NCBI GenBank assembly: GCA_022704645.1
Contig: JAKJGA010000028.1
Span: forward strand, 1-15,723
Source: Spirochaetota bacterium
GTDB taxonomy: Bacteria; Spirochaetota; UBA4802; JAFGJZ01
Reading direction: 5' to 3'
Length of the DNA: 15,723 nt
Shown here: piece by piece, positions 1 through 6,746 of the stretch
How positions within the stretch are numbered: position 1 is the first letter of the stretch
Layout of the letters: every line of letters begins with the position of its first letter
Translations under genes and position numbers: made by a program
Notes under the pieces: model-generated
The model's input: only the letters and a program-made list of their open reading frames with translations
Databases searched by the model: none
What the model was told of the DNA's origin: nothing

Positions 1-2
1 CT

Positions 3-743
3 CTGGGCGGTATGAGCCGTTTTGTAAAAAAAGGCAAAACTGTACTTATCAAGCCGAATATCGGATGGAATATCGAACCGCAATACGCGGCAACGACGAA
101 TCCTAATTTAATCAAGCGAATCATTCTGCACTGCAAGGAAGCAGGCGCGTCAAAAATTTACGTTAATGATCATCCCATCTTTGACTGGAAAACATGTTAT
201 AAAATAAGCGGAATAGAAAAAGCCGCAAAAGACGCCGGTGCAATAATAGTACCGTCAGGAAGTGAGAGCTACTATCATTCGACAACCCTACGAAGAGCAA
301 AAGCTCTCAAACATGCTAAACTGCATGAAATTTTCATGTCTGCTGACACAGTGATAAACGTTCCCGTTCTCAAACATCACTTTGGAAGCAAAATGACATG
401 CGGATTAAAAAATCTGATAGGAACAACCTGGGACATGAATGCCTTTCATTCGGCGGGTCTTCACGAATCAATCGCGGATATTGCAACTGTCCGCATAATA
501 GACCTGACGGTAGTTGATGCATACTGCATTGTAAAAAGAAACGGTCCCAGAGGCGGTGATTTCAGCGATCTTCTCAAGATGAAATCACTTATCGCGTCGC
601 CCGACATTGTAGCGGCAGACACAGCAGCAGCGAAACTTTTCGGAATTAATCCCGAGACAGTTGACCATATAAGATTTGCTGCGGACTTCAAACTCGGACA
701 AATGGATCTGTCCAAACTCAGAATTAAGCGGATAGTGTTATGA
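3..743 (+). CDS. DUF362 domain protein, 5' end cut off by the window
   Basis: The reading frame is already open at the window edge (Leu-Gly-Gly before the first Met at 12). The LGGM..FVKKGKTVLIKPN segment is the usual interior start of the DUF362 core, so the true start lies upstream and the Met at 12 is probably internal. DUF362 landmarks are the KPN motif near the start, NVPVLKHH with the following KMTCGLKNLIG, and a C-terminal ADTAAAKLFG segment. The family is a conserved, often iron-sulfur-associated protein of unknown biochemical role. Many members carry their own C-terminal ferredoxin domain. This one ends without it, and the next gene supplies the clusters instead. Its stop overlaps the next start (ATGA at 740-743), which indicates translational coupling. 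The family call is firm; the function is unknown. Confidence 0.85.
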   Translation: MGGMSRFVKKGKTVLIKPNIGWNIEPQYAATTNPNLIKRIILHCKEAGASKIYVNDHPIFDWKTCYKISGIEKAAKDAGAIIVPSGSESYYHSTTLRRAKALKHAKLHEIFMSADTVINVPVLKHHFGSKMTCGLKNLIGTTWDMNAFHSAGLHESIADIATVRIIDLTVVDAYCIVKRNGPRGGDFSDLLKMKSLIASPDIVAADTAAAKLFGINPETVDHIRFAADFKLGQMDLSKLRIKRIVL

Positions 744-2260
744 AAAAAATTAAAATTATCAGAATCATTTTATCCATTTTCATTCTTTCACTGACACTGC
801 TTTTTTTCTTTCATAAAAACATACCCGGATCAGCAATACATTTTTACGAGAAGGCTGCACAGTTCATCATCAATTTGCAGATATTGCCCGCAATTCTATC
901 TATGGCTTTTATTTATATAATCGCAATTATCTGCATTACGGTTATTACCGGCCGAGTTATCTGTTCGGTATTCTGTCCTTTGGGAATATATAATGATCTC
1001 ATTTCGCGGCTCGGTTCGAAAATCCGGAAAAAGAATTTTCATTATGTCAAAAAAATCAATTTTCTCAAATACATCATCCTGTTCGCAGTCATTATTCTTT
1101 CAGCGCTCGGGCTTTCCGCTTATACCGGTCTGTTAGAACCTTTCAGCATATTCGGCAAAATAAGCGCTTATTTTTTCGTACCAATATTATCAAACGTTGA
1201 AAATGCTTTCGCAACTGTCATAAATAAAATTTCAGGCTATTCTATTCCGCATGAAGATCATTCAATTGATAATTTACATTTTGCAATAGGATTCTTTTTT
1301 TTCGCCATTATAACAGGCCTGGCATTTTTCCGCGGAAGAATATTCTGCTACGCACTTTGCCCCTCAGGCGCGCTCTTTTCTCTAATCTCGAAATTTTCAT
1401 TATTCAATATCAGAATCAATGAAAAGAAATGCGTATCATGCGGAAAATGCGAATCGGCCTGTCCGTCTAATGCAATAAATAAAAACAAAATAACTTCCGA
1501 ATGCGTGCTATGCCTTAATTGTGTCGGAACATGTGCACAAGATGCATTGAATTACAGTTTTCAATTTCCTCATATTAAAACAAATAAAACCTCAGGAGAG
1601 AAGACAAATGCCGAAGGAAGAAAAACATTTATTAAATCAGCACTCATCCTTACAGCCGGAATTTTAACACCGCGCATTTTAGCTTCTTCAAGCGCATCAA
1701 AAAAAATACGCGCAGTCCCGCCTGGTTCGGTTTCAATCAGAAATTTCAAGAATTCATGCACGGGCTGTTCTCTTTGTGTTTCAAAATGTCCGACTGGCGT
1801 TCTTTCACCTTCACTATTTGAAAACGGAATCGATTCGATAATGCAGCCGTTTATGAACTATCAGAAAGCATATTGCCTTTTTGAATGTACTTCTTGTTCT
1901 TCGGTCTGCCCTTCCGGCGCGATCAAAAAGCTACAGGTGAAAGAAAAAAAATCCGTCAAAATCGGCGAGGCATATTTCGTTCCATCCAAATGCATAGTAA
2001 AAATCAAAAACAGGGCATGCGGAGCTTGCGCGGAAATTTGCCCGACACATGCCATAAAAATGAATTCACCGCTTGAAGGTCATCCTTTTCCGTATTTAGA
2101 AGCGGAACTCTGCATAGGATGCGGCGCCTGTGAATATACATGTCCGGCAAAACCGAAAGCTTTTCTTGTTCAGCCTCTTGAAATTCACGGAAAGGCAAAG
2201 CTTTCCGCAGAGTCTTCATTTCCGATTGAGGAAGACAACTCTAAAGAATTTCCATTTTGA
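740..2260 (+). CDS. Membrane polyferredoxin, NapH-like plus NapG-like fusion (506 aa)
   Basis: Predicted inner-membrane electron-transfer protein. Residues 1-215 hold about four hydrophobic segments (about 5-25, 48-72, 108-130, 180-198) and two NapH-type CxxxCP motifs: GRVICSVFCPLG (C75, C79) and GRIFCYALCPSG (C203, C207). A two-cluster ferredoxin follows (C231/234/237/241 and C255/258/261/265). Residues 294-316 form a second hydrophobic anchor opening with RKTFIKS, resembling a Tat signal but with Arg-Lys rather than Arg-Arg. The rest matches NapG order: a PPGS segment, C340/343/346/350, C379/383/386/390, C418 with C427/430/434, and C458/461/464/468. NapH and NapG pass electrons from quinol in nitrate reduction, but no nap gene is seen here, so the partner is unknown. 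Start ATG 740 overlaps the DUF362 stop. It has only a weak ribosome site, which fits coupling. Confidence 0.88.
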   Translation: MKKIKIIRIILSIFILSLTLLFFFHKNIPGSAIHFYEKAAQFIINLQILPAILSMAFIYIIAIICITVITGRVICSVFCPLGIYNDLISRLGSKIRKKNFHYVKKINFLKYIILFAVIILSALGLSAYTGLLEPFSIFGKISAYFFVPILSNVENAFATVINKISGYSIPHEDHSIDNLHFAIGFFFFAIITGLAFFRGRIFCYALCPSGALFSLISKFSLFNIRINEKKCVSCGKCESACPSNAINKNKITSECVLCLNCVGTCAQDALNYSFQFPHIKTNKTSGEKTNAEGRKTFIKSALILTAGILTPRILASSSASKKIRAVPPGSVSIRNFKNSCTGCSLCVSKCPTGVLSPSLFENGIDSIMQPFMNYQKAYCLFECTSCSSVCPSGAIKKLQVKEKKSVKIGEAYFVPSKCIVKIKNRACGACAEICPTHAIKMNSPLEGHPFPYLEAELCIGCGACEYTCPAKPKAFLVQPLEIHGKAKLSAESSFPIEEDNSKEFPF

Positions 2261-2277
2261 TCAGGCATTTAATTATA

Positions 2278-2302
2278 AGCCGGTTTTATTGAAAAACCGG
2301 CT
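2278..2302. terminator. Perfect 10-bp hairpin after the polyferredoxin gene
   Basis: AGCCGGTTTT (2278-2287), a 5-nt loop, then AAAACCGGCT (2293-2302). It starts 18 nt after the polyferredoxin stop and ends 34 nt before the next start. The stem has four GC pairs in a row. No T-tract follows on the plus strand, so it is not a textbook intrinsic terminator. It may instead be a processing or RNA-stabilising hairpin between the two genes. Confidence 0.5.
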
Positions 2303-2336
2303 GGACATAATCAATTTCCAGCAATACAATCACTTT

Positions 2337-3917
2337 ATGAAGCGTTTTGCCGCGATATTATTTTTTTGTGCATTCCTGCTTTCAGGAATAAAAGACTTAT
2401 ACTCTAACGAAGATTCACACTTTTTCAACTCTGCACGAATTGCCGCTGATACATCATTATTTCTTCCCGACAATAATAAATATTCCGGCAGCCTTACAAA
2501 TTTCATAGAAATTAACCTTTATAAAAGAAATTTTTTCTCACTTTTATTTTCAATGAATGAAAAAACAATTTACGGCGGAAAGGGAATTCCGAAAAACAAA
2601 CCTTACACAATACAATATCAACCTATTGATTTTATTCATGCCCATTTTGATACTGGTGCCGGTTATTTAGCATTCATTATTGATCATGAATGCTTTAACT
2701 ACCCCGGAAAATTAGTTTTAGCAGAAGACCGCTACCGTTGGTACGGAACCGCGCTTAAGTGGACAAGCTACGGAATGAATGTTTCCGAAGGAAAATATCC
2801 GGATTCAAACTCTATTTCTTTCAATCCGAAACTTCATTATTCTCTTTATGCAGGAAGAAGACTTGCCACGATTGAATATCCGTACAAATTTATTTTTAAA
2901 ACAGATGTACGGCTTGAAATTGCAAATATCTACGGCTTTTTCCCTTATGTGCGGGCATTCGGATATTTCACAATTGATGACTCACTGCGCATAAGCCGCA
3001 TATTTGAAACAGGCTTTATACACCCGTCCGGAAATATTTACCTGATGCCTTATGTAAGATATTCACATTCAGAAGACACTGACTATTATAAATGTCCACC
3101 GGCAAAATATTTTTCAGCAGGTCTTAACGTTGAAACACTTTTTTCTCTTAATGGGACAAACGAAAGCGGAAACAAAATTACATCTCATAATAATAAATCA
3201 ATCTTGTTTCCGGCGATGCACTTTTCCGTTGGATACGGAAGAGAATTCCGCAGCAGTCATTACGGCAACACTGCGGAAGGCAACATTGCAATAGATATTT
3301 TTTCTATAAGTAATTTTACTGCATACTGTGAAAATAATCTTATCCATCGTTCACCCGTTCAGATTACAATGATGTATCCATGGCGCTTGGAATATTCCGT
3401 ACGCGGTGGATTATTTACAGGTGGCGCTTCTTCATCAGCTGTATTATCCGCAGAGTATGCATTCACTCAAAATCTCTACGGCAATGATGATAAAACTATT
3501 CCGGAAAAATATCATTCGGTTTTCATATCCGCAGGCAGTCCCGGAATGTATCCGCGCACAGAATATGATTACTACGCGTACTCTGAAAAAGATGATGATT
3601 ACCCAATGAATTTTCTATGGAAATTAGAAGCCGCGAAGTATTTCAAAAGGGAACACTTTGCATATGATTATCTCGCAAGGGCTTCGCTTGAAGTGGATTT
3701 TCACAATTCTGAAAAATCAACAATATATATTCTGCCTTCATTTGGCATCGCAGGGAAAACAAACAGGAAAATATCATATTCAGCGGAATTCGGTCTGAAA
3801 TATATTTCAGGCATCCTTTGTAATCCCTACATTAAATTTGCCGATGATGTGCAAAGCTTTGAAGGAAATGCCGAGAAGGAAAAATTTATATTCGCGGGTT
3901 TTCATATTCTTAGATAA
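2337..3917 (+). CDS. Predicted outer-membrane beta-barrel protein (526 aa), function unknown
   Basis: I do not recognise a named family. The start at 2337 was chosen because it opens a classic signal peptide: MKRF, a hydrophobic core AAILFFCAFLLSG, then a polar stretch with likely cleavage near residue 23 (LYS/NED). The frame is open further upstream to 2130, but that part overlaps the previous gene and lacks secretion features. The mature protein is rich in Tyr, Phe, Ser and Asn, with many short alternating polar/aromatic stretches of strand length. It ends in an aromatic strand (KFIFAGFHILR), the pattern of outer-membrane barrels. There are few cysteines and no lipobox. No Shine-Dalgarno sequence is visible before the start. 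It may be co-transcribed with the polyferredoxin, separated by a hairpin. The cell-surface location is inferred, and the ligand or substrate is unknown. Confidence 0.65.
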   Translation: MKRFAAILFFCAFLLSGIKDLYSNEDSHFFNSARIAADTSLFLPDNNKYSGSLTNFIEINLYKRNFFSLLFSMNEKTIYGGKGIPKNKPYTIQYQPIDFIHAHFDTGAGYLAFIIDHECFNYPGKLVLAEDRYRWYGTALKWTSYGMNVSEGKYPDSNSISFNPKLHYSLYAGRRLATIEYPYKFIFKTDVRLEIANIYGFFPYVRAFGYFTIDDSLRISRIFETGFIHPSGNIYLMPYVRYSHSEDTDYYKCPPAKYFSAGLNVETLFSLNGTNESGNKITSHNNKSILFPAMHFSVGYGREFRSSHYGNTAEGNIAIDIFSISNFTAYCENNLIHRSPVQITMMYPWRLEYSVRGGLFTGGASSSAVLSAEYAFTQNLYGNDDKTIPEKYHSVFISAGSPGMYPRTEYDYYAYSEKDDDYPMNFLWKLEAAKYFKREHFAYDYLARASLEVDFHNSEKSTIYILPSFGIAGKTNRKISYSAEFGLKYISGILCNPYIKFADDVQSFEGNAEKEKFIFAGFHILR

Positions 3918-3958
3918 ATTAATTTATCAACAAATATCCGCATTAAGCAATCTTCCCG

Positions 3959-3977
3959 AATGATTTTAATCATTTTA
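3959..3977. terminator. Weak AT-rich hairpin between convergent genes
   Basis: AATGAT (3959-3964), loop TTTA, ATCATT (3969-3974), followed by a short T stretch on the plus strand. It lies 42 nt after the stop of the barrel gene and overlaps the stop codon of the convergent membrane-protein gene. The 6-bp stem has one GC pair, so a termination role is only possible. Confidence 0.25.
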
Positions 3978-4419
3978 CAATTTCAATTTTCAATGGAAAC
4001 CCTGATTCCTTTGCTATATGAGCAGTGATTTCATCACCCTTTTTAACTAAATTTATACAACTAACAGGAATTTCAACTTTTCTGTCTTCAATCCTTATTG
4101 TTCCGTATTTTTTATTAATATCAGCAACAGTTCCGGTTATTATTTCTTTTATTCCTTTTTCGACATCAGATTCAGCAAGCATAATACTCTTTTTAATAAT
4201 CCTAGAGATAATGAGCATTACAGCAACTTCCGATATCAATATCACCGGAAAATAATAATAAAAATTTTCAAGGGGCATAAACCAGTTTATGACAAAAAGT
4301 ACGGCAGGACCAGTCAGACAAGCAAAACTGATAATAAGCAATATTCTCTTTTTATCCCGAATGCTTTTCGCAAGGATGGCTCTTTCATCACTCGTCATTA
4401 AAATTGTTTGAACCTGCAT
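3970..4419 (-). CDS. Small two-helix membrane protein, unknown function (149 aa)
   Basis: No family is recognised. The protein has a short polar N-terminus with a basic patch (KSIRDKKR, 18-25). Two predicted membrane helices follow at about 26-47 and 54-73. A soluble C-terminal domain of about 75 residues has a strand-rich pattern (GTVADINKKYGTIRIEDRKVEIPVS, residues 96-120, then a KKGDEITAHI turn). This looks like a small OB- or SH3-like beta domain, but that is a guess from pattern. The start at 4419 is supported by GTGAGGA just upstream. The gene stands alone, convergent with the barrel gene and divergent from dut, with its own promoter candidate. Confidence 0.75.
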   Translation of the reverse strand: MQVQTILMTSDERAILAKSIRDKKRILLIISFACLTGPAVLFVINWFMPLENFYYYFPVILISEVAVMLIISRIIKKSIMLAESDVEKGIKEIITGTVADINKKYGTIRIEDRKVEIPVSCINLVKKGDEITAHIAKESGFPLKIEIVK

Positions 4420-4446
4420 TTTATCCTCACCGCGTTAATTTATCAT

Positions 4447-4476
4447 ATTATAATCCGGCAGTAAAATCAAATACAA
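4447..4476 (-). promoter_or_regulatory. Promoter candidate for the small membrane protein
   Basis: On the minus strand TTGTAT (4476-4471) is followed after 18 nt by a perfect TATAAT (4452-4447). The membrane-protein start is 28 nt downstream of the -10 box and has a GAGGA ribosome site. The -10 box is strong; the -35 box matches consensus at only three of six positions. Confidence 0.45.
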
Positions 4477-4484
4477 AAATGAAA

Positions 4485-4506
4485 CATCAGTCCAGCTAGA
4501 CTGATG
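4485..4506. repeat. 8-bp inverted repeat in the divergent intergenic region
   Basis: CATCAGTC (4485-4492), a 6-nt centre CAGCTA, then GACTGATG (4499-4506), a perfect dyad. It sits between the promoter candidates of the divergent membrane-protein and dut genes. It could be an operator or an RNA hairpin. No poly-T follows on either strand. Confidence 0.5.
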
Positions 4507-4532
4507 CACCAGGGTTCACAATAATAAACTTA

Positions 4533-4562
4533 TTGACAGATTGCGGTGAAACAACTGACTAT
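4533..4562 (+). promoter_or_regulatory. Possible promoter for the dut operon
   Basis: A consensus TTGACA stands at 4533-4538. The only -10-like sequence at normal spacing is GACTAT (4557-4562, 18-nt spacer), which matches poorly. If used, it would give a leader of about 55 nt holding the hairpin at 4584-4599. An alternative perfect TATAAT at 4605-4610 has no -35 box and would start transcription only about 6 nt before the dut ATG. Confidence 0.3.
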
Positions 4563-4583
4563 GCCGTAAATGCTAAGAATCAT

Positions 4584-4599
4584 AACGGCGGGAGCCGTT
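4584..4599 (+). promoter_or_regulatory. Short GC hairpin in the dut leader
   Basis: AACGGC, tetraloop GGGA, GCCGTT form a perfect 6-bp stem-loop ending 23 nt before the dut start. It is the only GC-rich element in an AT-rich leader. It may influence dut expression or end a short upstream RNA. It matches no riboswitch I know. Confidence 0.35.
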
Positions 4600-4622
4600 T
4601 GAAATATAATAAATAGAAACTA

Positions 4623-5054
4623 ATGATCCCAGTAAAAATTGTTTTAGAAAAGGGGGCGTCTTTTCCGGATTATCAAACAGCAGGTGCCGCAGGTGCGGAT
4701 TTGTGTGCGTTTACGGAAAGAGACATACTTTTAAAGAAAGGTGAAACTGCGCTTATTCCAACCGGCGTTTCGATGGAAATACCGGTCGGTTACGAAGCTC
4801 AGGTCAGACCGCGAAGCGGTCTTGCAGTTAAAAATGGAATTACTCTATTGAATTCTCCCGGAACAATAGACAGCGACTACCGCGGAGAGATTAAAGTCAT
4901 AATGACTAATCTCGGCGCGGAAGACTTCAGAATAACAAATGGAATGCGTATAGCACAGATTGTTTTCGCAAAAGTCTACAGAGCGCACTTCCTTGACTGC
5001 GAGCTTTCCGAAACAAAAAGAGGATCAGGCGGTTTCGGGCACACAGGGGCATGA
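4623..5054 (+). CDS. dut: Deoxyuridine 5'-triphosphate nucleotidohydrolase (dUTPase)
   Basis: Hydrolyses dUTP to dUMP and pyrophosphate, keeping uracil out of DNA and feeding dTMP synthesis. It is a cytosolic homotrimer with Mg2+. All five trimeric dUTPase motifs are present in order: [10 protein letters not shown] (20-29), RPRSGLA (62-68), the [14 protein letters not shown] block (77-90, with the catalytic-type Asp and uracil-stacking Tyr86), RIAQIVFAK (109-117) and the P-loop-like [10 protein letters not shown] (133-142). The length of 143 residues is normal. A stop codon 9 nt upstream in frame (4614-4616) fixes the start region. No Shine-Dalgarno is evident, which is unusual beside the strong sites of many other genes here. 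The stop overlaps the rnj start (ATGA 5051-5054). Confidence 0.96.
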   Translation: MIPVKIVLEKGASFPDYQTAGAAGADLCAFTERDILLKKGETALIPTGVSMEIPVGYEAQVRPRSGLAVKNGITLLNSPGTIDSDYRGEIKVIMTNLGAEDFRITNGMRIAQIVFAKVYRAHFLDCELSETKRGSGGFGHTGA

Positions 5055-6736
5055 GGAAAAAAAATTTTAATCCCAAACAAAAAAGAAAAAACGAACCGGC
5101 GCTGAAAATAATTCCGCTCGGAGGACTTGACGCAATCGGAAGAAACATGACATTGTTTGAATCCGAAGACTCGATAATAGCCGTTGACTGCGGAATTATG
5201 TTTCCGACAACTGAAATGCCTGGAATAGATTTCATCATTCCGGACTTTTCTTATCTCAGAGAAAGACGTTCCGACTTCAAAGCTCTGGTAATCACTCACG
5301 GACACGAGGATCACATCGGGGCAGTATCACACCTTCTACAGGAATTTGACGTTCCCGTTTTCGGAACAAAACTTACACTGGGTCTTATCAAAAACAAAGT
5401 AAAAGAACGCGCTTTAAATTTTCAACCGCGCTTTATCGAAATTGAACCGAGAGAAAATGTTAAAATTGGATCTTTCGATATCGGTTTCATCCGGATGAAT
5501 CACTCAATCATTGACAGCGTCGGGATTTCAATCAAAACAAAAAATCTTTCTGTCGTTCATACCGGTGATTTCAAGTTTGATTTTTCTCCTGTTGACGGAA
5601 AAGTAGCAGACCTTTACAATCTTGCTGAACTCGGAGAAAACGGTGTCGATCTTCTTCTTTCGGATTCAACCAACGCGGAAAAGCCAGGCTATACCGGAAC
5701 CGAATCCGACCTAAACAGCAAACTCTTCGACATGTTTTCAAATGCAAAAGGCAGAATTATTGTCGCGACTTTTGCTTCAAACATCAACCGAATTCAGCAG
5801 GTACTTGATGCCGCAGCTAAATTCAACCGAAAAGTTGTAATTTCCGGCAGAAGCATGATAAATAACATCAATATTGCGAAGGAACTCGGATATCTCAATT
5901 TCCGCGACGGTCTGATTGTAGAATTAAATGAAGCTAAAATACTTCAGGATAAAAAACTAGTCATCGTATGCACGGGCACGCAGGGCGAACCGATGAGCGC
6001 GCTTTCGAGAATCGCAAACGGAACTCATCAGCATTTTGCCTGCAACTCAGGCGACAGAGTGATAATCACAGCAAGCGTAATTCCCGGAAACGAAAGAACG
6101 GTTTCGGTAGTAATAAACTCTCTGATGAAAATGGGAGCCAATGTTTTTTATGAAAATGATGACAATGTCCACGTATCCGGACATGCGTCACAGGAAGAAC
6201 TTAAACTGATGATATCTCTCATCAAACCTAAATTTTTCATGCCTGTTCACGGAGAGCATAAACATCTCAAAGCGCATGCCCGTCTTGCAGAAGGACTCGG
6301 AATAAAACCTTCGAATTTAATCGTCGCCGACAATGGAGATATAATTACCGTTTCAAAAGATAAGATCGAGAAGCGCGGAAAAATCGACATCAAAAACGTA
6401 TTCATCGACGGGCTCATGACCGATGACCTTTCAAGCGATGTAATAAAAGACCGTCAGGTCATGAGTGAGGACGGAATTGTTTTCATCACGCTCGTAACTA
6501 ACAACGGACTGCTTGCTTCGAATCCTATAATAAAAATGAAAGGCTTCGTCGGATGCGGAAACGAAAAAATTAAAAATGCTATTACCGACAATATAACACA
6601 GCGTCTTGAAAAGACAGGTTCAACAGTCAGCAAAAACGAAATGGCTTCGTCGGTAAAACGCAGTTTGAGGACATATTTTGAAAAATCGCTTCAGCGCGAC
6701 CCTATCGTTGAAGTTCAGATAATTGAAACTAATTAA
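5051..6736 (+). CDS. rnj: Ribonuclease J
   Basis: A metallo-beta-lactamase/beta-CASP nuclease, a 5'-to-3' exonuclease and endonuclease acting in mRNA decay and RNA maturation. Residues 18-30 ([13 protein letters not shown]) open the beta-lactamase fold. The zinc motif HGHEDH is at 83-88, with further metal or active-site elements at NHS (150-152), HTGDFKFD (170-177) and [11 protein letters not shown] (205-215). The beta-CASP part shows [12 protein letters not shown] (239-250), [10 protein letters not shown] (309-318), [10 protein letters not shown] (376-385) and [13 protein letters not shown] (398-410). A C-terminal domain of about 120 residues ends in [11 protein letters not shown]. The length of 561 matches the family. 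The start overlaps the dut stop by ATGA. A short Lys/Arg/Asn-rich N-terminal tail (1-16) precedes the fold. Confidence 0.96.
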   Translation: MRKKNFNPKQKRKNEPALKIIPLGGLDAIGRNMTLFESEDSIIAVDCGIMFPTTEMPGIDFIIPDFSYLRERRSDFKALVITHGHEDHIGAVSHLLQEFDVPVFGTKLTLGLIKNKVKERALNFQPRFIEIEPRENVKIGSFDIGFIRMNHSIIDSVGISIKTKNLSVVHTGDFKFDFSPVDGKVADLYNLAELGENGVDLLLSDSTNAEKPGYTGTESDLNSKLFDMFSNAKGRIIVATFASNINRIQQVLDAAAKFNRKVVISGRSMINNINIAKELGYLNFRDGLIVELNEAKILQDKKLVIVCTGTQGEPMSALSRIANGTHQHFACNSGDRVIITASVIPGNERTVSVVINSLMKMGANVFYENDDNVHVSGHASQEELKLMISLIKPKFFMPVHGEHKHLKAHARLAEGLGIKPSNLIVADNGDIITVSKDKIEKRGKIDIKNVFIDGLMTDDLSSDVIKDRQVMSEDGIVFITLVTNNGLLASNPIIKMKGFVGCGNEKIKNAITDNITQRLEKTGSTVSKNEMASSVKRSLRTYFEKSLQRDPIVEVQIIETN

Positions 6737-6746
6737 GGAGAAAAGC

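Noticed and set aside
2130..2336. N-terminal extension of the barrel protein frame
   Set aside because: It overlaps the polyferredoxin end and would bury the signal peptide inside the protein. The Met at 2337 opens a clean signal peptide.
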